A stretch of 18,080 nt of DNA from CF-13 sp036782775 (GTDB taxonomy: Bacteria > Chloroflexota > Dormibacteria > CF-121): positions 1 to 18,080 of the forward strand of contig DAIPYJ010000054.1 in the NCBI GenBank assembly GCA_036782775.1, read 5' to 3'. Below are positions 13,637-18,080 of this stretch, in pieces. A program made the position numbers and the translations under genes. A model generated the notes under the pieces. It did no database searches. It saw only the letters and a program-made list of their open reading frames with translations, and was not told the DNA's origin. Positions within the stretch are counted from its first letter, which is position 1; every line of letters begins with the position of its first letter.

Positions 13637-14517
13637 CAGTTCGTCCCTGGAACGGGGTGCGTGATCCACATCGGATAACCGAGCGGTTCGATCCGGTTGA
13701 ATGCGTCGGCGGCCTGCGGGCGATCGGGAAATACCGCGAAGAGTCCGGCCCCGGTCCCCGTCATCGTCAGGGAAGGGACGAGTTCGCGCGCTCGCTCGAG
13801 CGCCTCGTTGTAAGCCGGAAACAGCCTGCGCGTCACCGGCTCGAGATCGTTGGCAAAAAGCCGCGCCACGTCTCCGACAACTCCCTCCCCCTGCTGTGCG
13901 GGGGGAGGGTCGGGGAGGGGGGCTAGGTGATCAATTAGCCCTGCCGTTCGGCGAGCGCTCGGCGTGTGCCCGTCAACGGCCTCGTAGACCGTTTTGGTTG
14001 ATATCTGCAGGGGCGGACAAACGACCAGGATGCGCCAGCCCGTCGGCACTGCTGGCAGCGATGACAGCGTCGAGCCGAGGCCGGTTGCGCGAACGGTTCC
14101 ACCCTGAAGAAAAAAGGGCACATCCTGTCCGACCTGGGTCGCGATCTCAGCGAGCTCTGCCGTTTTGAGCTTTAGCCCGTAAAGCTGGTTGGCGGCTTTG
14201 AGAAGGGCGGCCGCGTCCGCGCTACCGCCGCCCAGGCCGGCGCCGATCGGAATGCGCTTCCACAGGCGGATGGTGAACGGCAGTTGCCGGCTGACTGCTC
14301 CCTCGAGCTCTCGCGCAGCCTTGATCACGAGATTCGTCCCCTCGATGGTCGGCCCCACAACATCGAAGACCCGGCAGTCGGTCCGCTCGATCCAGAGGAC
14401 GTCGTGCAAGGAAATCGTCTGCATCACCGAGTCGATCTCGTGATAGCCATCGGGCCGGCGGCTGAGCACGTCGAGCGTGAGGTTGAGCTTGGCAAAGGCC
14501 GGGACGATCAGCGCCAT
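13636..14517 (-). CDS. ispE: 4-diphosphocytidyl-2-C-methyl-D-erythritol kinase
   Basis: GHMP kinase of the MEP isoprenoid pathway; it phosphorylates CDP-methylerythritol and so feeds undecaprenyl phosphate synthesis. 293 residues. The N-terminus AFAKLNLTLDVLSRRPDGYHEI holds the catalytic Lys10. The ATP loop is PIGAGLGGGSADAAALL (90-106). The catalytic Asp lies in VGQDVPFFLQGG (129-140). The C-terminal motif is LTMTGTGAGLFAVF (250-263). Residues 199-212 (APLPDPPPAQQGEG) are not part of the family: they are translated from the dispersed palindromic element at 13881-13923, which sits in frame in the variable linker between the kinase core and the FANDLEPVTRRLFP block. Stop overlaps murT; murJ ends 12 bp upstream. 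Confidence 0.95.
   Translation of the reverse strand: MALIVPAFAKLNLTLDVLSRRPDGYHEIDSVMQTISLHDVLWIERTDCRVFDVVGPTIEGTNLVIKAARELEGAVSRQLPFTIRLWKRIPIGAGLGGGSADAAALLKAANQLYGLKLKTAELAEIATQVGQDVPFFLQGGTVRATGLGSTLSSLPAVPTGWRILVVCPPLQISTKTVYEAVDGHTPSARRTAGLIDHLAPLPDPPPAQQGEGVVGDVARLFANDLEPVTRRLFPAYNEALERARELVPSLTMTGTGAGLFAVFPDRPQAADAFNRIEPLGYPMWITHPVPGTN
13881..13923 (+). repeat. Dispersed palindromic element, copy A (inside ispE)
   Basis: This 43-bp element starts CTCCCTCCCCC, has a short loop and continues GGGGGAGGGTCGGGG. It aligns without gaps to copies at 16145-16187 and 17947-17989, in the same orientation. Here it lies wholly within ispE and keeps the frame on the minus strand. Stem-loops of this composition followed by a G-rich tail resemble REP/MITE-like elements; the mobilising enzyme is not in this window. 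Confidence 0.75.
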
Positions 14518-14529
14518 GGCGTCACGAGC

Positions 14530-16089
14530 CTACACACGATCCCGGTCGCGACGGATGACGGACAGCAGGACGGTGAGTTCTTCGCTCCGCAGCAGCAGCT
14601 GGACGATCAGGTAGACGCCGCCACCAACCGCGACTGCGGCCAGGACGGCCGCCAGCTGATGGAAGCCACCAACCACCGAGAACCGGGTGATGCCATAGAT
14701 GGTGATCGCCGCCGCCGCCGCCATCGGAACGACGCCGGTAAGGGCTCGGCCGCCGGTGCGGAGCATCGCGCCCCCCTCGAGGCCGCGGAGCCGGCCGCGC
14801 AGGGCCCGCGCTAGCAGCACCGCATTCAGCGTCGCCGCAATCGAGGTGCCGAGCGCAAGGCCGCCTTGCTGCAGAAGACGCACCAACAAGACGTTGGTCA
14901 GCAGGTTGACCGCGATCACGATCAGCGAAATCTTCAACGGCGTCATCACGTCCTGCAAGGCGTAGAAGACGCGCACCAGCAGCGCGGTCGCCGCCTGGCC
15001 CGCCAACCCGAGGCTGAAGAAGGTCAGCGCGTACGCCGTCTGCCGCACTGAATCGGGGCCGAACTCGCCCCGCTGGAAGAGCACCGCCACGATCGGGACG
15101 CCCAACACGGCGAGGCCGACCGAGGCCGGCACGAGCACAAAGATGTTGAGCCGCAGGGCGAGCGAGGTGCGATGGCGAATCGAGTCGTAGGCCCGCAGGG
15201 CGGCGTCGCGAGCGAGGAACGGAAAGAGCACGAAGGCAAGCGCCTGCGAGAAGGTTCCCAGCGGCAGCTGCGCAATCGTGTCGGCGTAGCGCAGCGCCGC
15301 AACCCGTCCATGGGGCAGTGAGGTTCCGAGCACGGTATCGACAAAGACGTTGACCTGCGCCGCCGCCAGGCCCAGCGCGATCGGAAACATCAAGCGGCCG
15401 ACCTTTCGGACGCCGGGATCGTTCAGGCCGAGCGCAATCTGCGGTCGCCAGCCCGTGCGCCAGAGAGCCGGCAGCTGAATACCGACATGAAGCAGCGCGC
15501 CGATCACGACGCCGACCGCCAGCGCCGAGACCCCGAAATGCGGCGCGAACCAGGCCGCCGCCGCAATGATCGAGGCGTTGTAGAACAGGGGGGCCAGCGC
15601 CTGGGCGAAGAAGCGCTGATAGGCGGTGAGGATCCCGATCACCATGCCCCCCGCACCCAGAAAGATCGGCTGCAGCAGCAGGATTCGGGTCAGTTCGGTG
15701 ATCATCTCGTGGTCCTTGGCGCTGTAGCCGAAGGCAACCAATGAGACATACAGCGGCGCGATCACGAACAGAATGGCCGCGCCCAGTGTCAGGATGAGCA
15801 CCGACGCGTTCAGTACTCGTTCCGCAATCTCTCGCGCCCGCCGCCCCTCTTTCTTGGCCAGGTGTTCGGACAGGACCGGAATGAATGCCGAGCTGATCGC
15901 TCCCGCCAGGAGCAGGTTGAAGAGCAGATCCGGGACCGCAAACGCAACCCGGTAGTTGTCCAGCTCATGCCTGGTGCCGAAGGTGTTGGCGATGACGAGC
16001 TCGCGCACCGCGCCCAGCACTCGACTCAGCCCGTACGCGACCAGGATGAGCGTCGCGGCCGACGCAATGCGCCGCCGCTCGCTGGACAT
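14530..16089 (-). CDS. murJ: Lipid II flippase MurJ
   Basis: MOP-superfamily transporter that moves lipid II across the cytoplasmic membrane for peptidoglycan synthesis. 519 residues with about 14 hydrophobic segments. Family features are GLSRVLGAVRELVIANTFG near the N-terminus with the conserved Arg residues, FAVPDLLFNLLLAGAISSAF, the loop TVLGTSLPHGRVAALRYADT, IAQLPLGTFSQALAFVLFP, and RVFYALQDVMTPLKISL. ATG 16089 has no ribosome binding site, but GATAAT lies 8 nt upstream, suggesting a leaderless message. It heads the murJ-ispE-murT operon, with 12 bp before ispE, and is divergent from rpsT across a 129-bp gap that contains copy B of the dispersed element. Confidence 0.95.
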   Translation of the reverse strand: MSSERRRIASAATLILVAYGLSRVLGAVRELVIANTFGTRHELDNYRVAFAVPDLLFNLLLAGAISSAFIPVLSEHLAKKEGRRAREIAERVLNASVLILTLGAAILFVIAPLYVSLVAFGYSAKDHEMITELTRILLLQPIFLGAGGMVIGILTAYQRFFAQALAPLFYNASIIAAAAWFAPHFGVSALAVGVVIGALLHVGIQLPALWRTGWRPQIALGLNDPGVRKVGRLMFPIALGLAAAQVNVFVDTVLGTSLPHGRVAALRYADTIAQLPLGTFSQALAFVLFPFLARDAALRAYDSIRHRTSLALRLNIFVLVPASVGLAVLGVPIVAVLFQRGEFGPDSVRQTAYALTFFSLGLAGQAATALLVRVFYALQDVMTPLKISLIVIAVNLLTNVLLVRLLQQGGLALGTSIAATLNAVLLARALRGRLRGLEGGAMLRTGGRALTGVVPMAAAAAITIYGITRFSVVGGFHQLAAVLAAVAVGGGVYLIVQLLLRSEELTVLLSVIRRDRDRV

Positions 16090-16097
16090 CGCGTTGC

Positions 16098-16103
16098 ATT
16101 ATC
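16098..16103 (-). promoter_or_regulatory. -10 box of the murJ operon
   Basis: GATAAT on the minus strand ends 8 nt before ATG 16089. With the usual 6-7 nt from -10 box to start of transcription, the RNA would begin within about two bases of the start codon. No good -35 or ribosome binding site is visible. Confidence 0.55.
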
Positions 16104-16144
16104 GCGCGAGCGTTCGGATTTCTCCTCAGCCACTCGCCTTCAGA

Positions 16145-16187
16145 TCCCCTCCCCCCGCTCGCGGGGGGAGGGTTAGGGAGAGGGGTT
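16145..16187 (+). repeat. Dispersed palindromic element, copy B (murJ-rpsT intergenic)
   Basis: This is the most symmetric copy: CCCTCCCCCC and GGGGGGAGGG form a near-perfect GC stem around a short loop, followed by TTAGGGAGAGGGG. It lies between two divergent start regions, just upstream of the rpsT -10 box, and occupies the place where a -35 would be expected. It is not in a gene here. Confidence 0.75.
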
Positions 16188-16202
16188 GGGGTAGGCGGCG
16201 GC

Positions 16203-16208
16203 TATAAT
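16203..16208 (+). promoter_or_regulatory. -10 box of rpsT
   Basis: A perfect TATAAT lies 10 nt before ATG 16219, leaving room for a leader of only a few bases. The -35 region falls in the tail of dispersed element B and does not match consensus. Confidence 0.6.
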
Positions 16209-16218
16209 CTCCCCTCGC

Positions 16219-16572
16219 ATGGCGAATACCCAATCGGCGAAGAAGCGCGTCCGCGCCTCTCTTCGCAAGCGGAATCGAAATCGAGCAACTCGTTCTGCCG
16301 TCAAGACGGTTGTATCGCGCGCGCGCCGCCCGCCGATCGGCGAGGCGGCAGGACTCACCAGCGAGGAGGTCCGTCGGGCGATCAGCGCCCTCGACAAGGC
16401 TGCCGAGAAGGGCGTGCTGCACCCCAACAACGCCTCGCGCCGCAAATCGCGTCTGATGGCTGCCCTGGCTAAAACGGCGCCGGCGGACGGTGGAACGGGT
16501 TCGCGCAAGGCCGCACGCAGCGAGAAGAGCGCCGCCACAAAAGCGGCGGCACGCCCCGCAAAGAGCCGCTAG
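16219..16572 (+). CDS. rpsT: 30S ribosomal protein S20
   Basis: Primary 16S rRNA-binding protein of the small subunit. It opens with the family signature MANTQSAKKRVRASLRKRNR and keeps the helical core with RAISALDKAAEKGVLHPNNA and SRRKSRLMAAL, where S20 normally ends (about residue 90). A further 27 residues rich in Ala, Lys, Arg and Ser extend the C-terminus to 117; this tail is probably disordered and may bind RNA. It is a single gene with its own -10 box at 16203-16208, divergent from murJ and convergent with holA, which ends 38 bp beyond. Confidence 0.96.
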   Translation: MANTQSAKKRVRASLRKRNRNRATRSAVKTVVSRARRPPIGEAAGLTSEEVRRAISALDKAAEKGVLHPNNASRRKSRLMAALAKTAPADGGTGSRKAARSEKSAATKAAARPAKSR

Positions 16573-16610
16573 ATCTCGACTGACAGGCCGATCGAGCTAA
16601 CCTCGCCGAG

Positions 16611-17591
16611 CTAGCTCGCGAGCACCTGCTCGAGCACGAACCCCTCGACCGCCAGGCGAGAATCCAGTTCCCCAAGCTTGATCTGTTCCTCGAGCCGCAG
16701 CAGCTCGTGAAACCCCTTATCCAGCGCGTCGGCGGTGTACTCGGCCGCCTGGCGATAAGCCTTTTCGACGACAAACGGGTGCTCACCCAGCCGCGCTTGC
16801 AAGTCCGCGACGCTGCCGCCGCGGTCTCGGATCGCTCGCGCCTGCAGCAAACGGCGCCAGTGGCCGACCAGGGTATACAGCATCCAGGTCGGCTCGCGAC
16901 CCGAATCGAACAGGGATTGCAAAACCGCCGCAACCTCACCCGGCCTGCCGCTGCCCAGCGCGTCGGTCAGCGCGTAGATCTCTTCCTCACGGGTATCGCT
17001 GACCAGCGCGCGGACGGCTTCCTCGTCGATCCGTGTCGCCGGGAGGACGTAGATGGCGAGCTTCGCGATCTCCTGGTCGAGCAGCCGAAGATCCGGTTGC
17101 GATCGTTCCAGCAGCAGGCGCACGGCGCCTGGCGTAATCGATAACCCTTGTTCCTCGGCCAGACGCCGGACCCAGCCGGCCCGGTCGGCGCGCCGCGGCG
17201 GCTCGAGTCGGATGATGCGAGCCCGCTTGTCGCGCTCCATTGCCGCGATCGCCTTGTGCACCGCGTTGCCCGGCGCCAGCAGCGCATGGGCGATCAACAC
17301 CAGCTGGGTGGTTTCGGGGATACCGGCGAGAAAGGCCGCCGCGCGTTCGGAATTCGTGCCCTTGTCTCGCTTGCCCCCAAGCAACCCCCAGTCGCGAAGC
17401 ACCAGCACGCGCGTCGCATCGATGAACGGCAGCGTCCCGGCTTTTTCCGCAAACGCCTCTGCGGTCAGCGTCTCCGCCTGCAGGTCCTCGTAGTTGAACT
17501 CGAGCGTCAGCGCCGAACGCAGCGGGCCGAGCAGGTCACGGGCGGCGCGATCGATGAGATAGCTTTCGTTGCCGTGAATCAGCGTGATCAC
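16611..17591 (-). CDS. holA: DNA polymerase III subunit delta
   Basis: Clamp-loader subunit that opens the beta sliding clamp. 326 residues, the normal length for the family. Recognisable stretches are the N-terminal IHGNESYLIDRAARDLL, the region around AGTLPFIDATRVLVLRDW (52-69), and the lid and collar parts LLDQEIAKLAIYV and EEIYALTDALGSGRPGEVAAVL, ending in a helical collar (HELLRLEEQIKLGELDSRLA). GTG 17591 overlaps the TGA stop of the upstream dehydratase gene by four bases (GTGA), which fixes the start and implies coupling. It converges on rpsT. The frequent neighbour rpsT supports the assignment. Confidence 0.93.
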   Translation of the reverse strand: MITLIHGNESYLIDRAARDLLGPLRSALTLEFNYEDLQAETLTAEAFAEKAGTLPFIDATRVLVLRDWGLLGGKRDKGTNSERAAAFLAGIPETTQLVLIAHALLAPGNAVHKAIAAMERDKRARIIRLEPPRRADRAGWVRRLAEEQGLSITPGAVRLLLERSQPDLRLLDQEIAKLAIYVLPATRIDEEAVRALVSDTREEEIYALTDALGSGRPGEVAAVLQSLFDSGREPTWMLYTLVGHWRRLLQARAIRDRGGSVADLQARLGEHPFVVEKAYRQAAEYTADALDKGFHELLRLEEQIKLGELDSRLAVEGFVLEQVLAS

Positions 17592-17935
17592 GCCGGGGTG
17601 ACCGGCTGAAAAGCCCGGTCGATTTTCGCGGCCATGTAGAAATCGCTCTCGGTCAGCCCGTTGATTTTGTGCGTCCAGAGATTGACCCGCACCTCGCCCC
17701 AGCGGACATAAAGATCCGGGTGATGATTCTCAGCCTCAGCAACCGGCGTGATGCGATTCACGAATGCGACGGCCTCGACCCAGTTCTTGACCTTGAACGA
17801 CTTGACCAGCTTGCGGTCTTCCTCGACCTGCCAGCCATCCAGTTGGGCGATCAGCGGCTCGATCTGATCGTGCGTGAGCGGAGGAGTGCCGCCACGACAT
17901 GGAATGCATTTCTGATCCGCCAGACCTTCAGCCAT
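17588..17935 (-). CDS. Pterin-4a-carbinolamine dehydratase (4a-hydroxytetrahydrobiopterin dehydratase)
   Basis: Small cytoplasmic enzyme that dehydrates 4a-hydroxytetrahydropterin during cofactor recycling. 115 residues, the usual length. The active-site signature is intact: AEAENHHPDLYVRWGEVRV with H71, H72 and P73, then NLWTHKINGLTESDFYMAAK with H89. An N-terminal CIPCRGG segment is common in this family. ATG 17935 overlaps the TAA of the preceding gene by one base (TAATG). The purine-rich stem of dispersed element C (GGGAGAGGGAG on this strand) lies just upstream and could act as a ribosome binding site. No aromatic hydroxylase is visible nearby, so its partner is unknown. Confidence 0.93.
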   Translation of the reverse strand: MAEGLADQKCIPCRGGTPPLTHDQIEPLIAQLDGWQVEEDRKLVKSFKVKNWVEAVAFVNRITPVAEAENHHPDLYVRWGEVRVNLWTHKINGLTESDFYMAAKIDRAFQPVTPA

Positions 17936-18080
17936 TACTTTGCAAGCTCCCTCTCCCTACTTGTGGCGAGAGGGTCGGGGTAAGGGGCCTCCAATTTCTC
18001 GATCGTTGTCCGCTCGGATTCATCAGGGTGACCTTCGAGCCAGGCGTCGCAGATCTCCTTTGCGACCGCCTCGGGCGTCG
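17935..18080 (-). CDS. C-terminus of an unidentified gene (partial)
   Basis: An open minus-strand frame enters from the right edge and ends at TAA 17937-17935. The visible 47 codons read TPEAVAKEICDAWLEGHPDE, then SERTTIEKLE, then APYPDPLATSREREL and AK. The first part looks like a normal charged helical protein end. The last about 15 residues are translated from dispersed element C and are thus probably an acquired tail. Stop and the dehydratase start overlap (TAATG), so the three genes form one operon with holA. Family not recognised from this fragment. Confidence 0.6.
   Translation of the reverse strand, partial: TPEAVAKEICDAWLEGHPDESERTTIEKLEAPYPDPLATSRERELAK
17947..17989 (+). repeat. 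Dispersed palindromic element, copy C (3' end of partial gene)
   Basis: 43 bp aligning gap-free with copies A and B: CTCCCTCTCCC, loop, then GCGAGAGGGTCGGGG and a G-rich tail. The stem is less perfect than in copy B. It is read in frame as the C-terminal tail of the upstream gene, in the same element frame as copy A in ispE. Confidence 0.7.

Noticed and set aside
16607..16618. 12-bp perfect palindrome CGAGCTAGCTCG at the holA stop, considered as a terminator
   Set aside because: No loop and no T-run on either strand. It may still help end rpsT or holA transcription, but the sequence does not show it.
13881..17989. The three GC-rich palindromes considered as a CRISPR array or as terminators
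   Set aside because: Copies are kilobases apart with no spacers, two lie inside coding frames, and no T-run follows.

Overview
The window is high-GC bacterial chromosome. Its gene content fits a monoderm lineage such as Chloroflexota or Dormibacterota: MurT/GatD lipid II amidation, kelch-repeat surface proteins, a Flp-type pilin, and start codons sitting directly behind -10 boxes. The assignment comes from gene families only and is moderate to weak; no rRNA or other phylogenetic marker was compared.

Layout. (1) Positions 1-1004 hold the end of an IS21-family insertion sequence with a partial istA reading out of the left edge. It has inserted into a decayed kelch-repeat gene (about 1005-1345). 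(2) Positions 1346-3264 are visibly AT-richer than the rest. They carry two exported proteins of unknown function on the minus strand. The second has a full signal peptide in another frame, separated by what looks like a one-base indel. A good promoter (TTGACG, 17 bp, TATCTT) lies at 3351-3379. A tRNA-Gln(UUG) gene at 3439-3509 has its 3' end facing this block, as is usual for tRNA-anchored islands. (3) Positions 3556-7019 are a minus-strand run: O-antigen-ligase-like membrane protein, sensor histidine kinase, NarL-type response regulator, a 59-residue Flp/Fap pilin, then an intrinsic terminator. (4) Positions 7181-12280 hold envelope glycan genes: a GT4 glycosyltransferase, a polyprenyl glycosylphosphotransferase, gatD, a dolichol-phosphate-mannose-synthase-like GT2 and an AglD/UPF0104-type membrane protein. 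(5) Positions 12209-16089 are the minus-strand operon murJ-ispE-murT. (6) rpsT (plus strand) faces a tightly overlapped minus-strand operon of an unidentified gene (only its C-terminus is visible), a pterin-4a-carbinolamine dehydratase gene and holA.

How the genes work together. MurJ flips lipid II, MurT/GatD amidate its D-Glu, and IspE feeds isoprenoid (and so undecaprenyl) precursor synthesis. The polyprenyl-phosphate sugar transferase, GT4, GT2 and ligase build and polymerise or attach surface glycan. The two-component system sits between the ligase and the pilin and may tune envelope or adhesion functions.

Most notable. A 43-bp dispersed palindromic element occurs three times. Two copies are read in frame, in the same reading frame of the element: one inside IspE, the other at the C-terminus of the gene upstream of the dehydratase. 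Also notable are a bidirectional start region where gatD and the GT2 gene appear to share one -10 box; separation of murT and gatD by a two-gene inverted block; two convergent gene pairs each overlapping by exactly 72 bp; and a MurT zinc ribbon lacking its fourth Cys.
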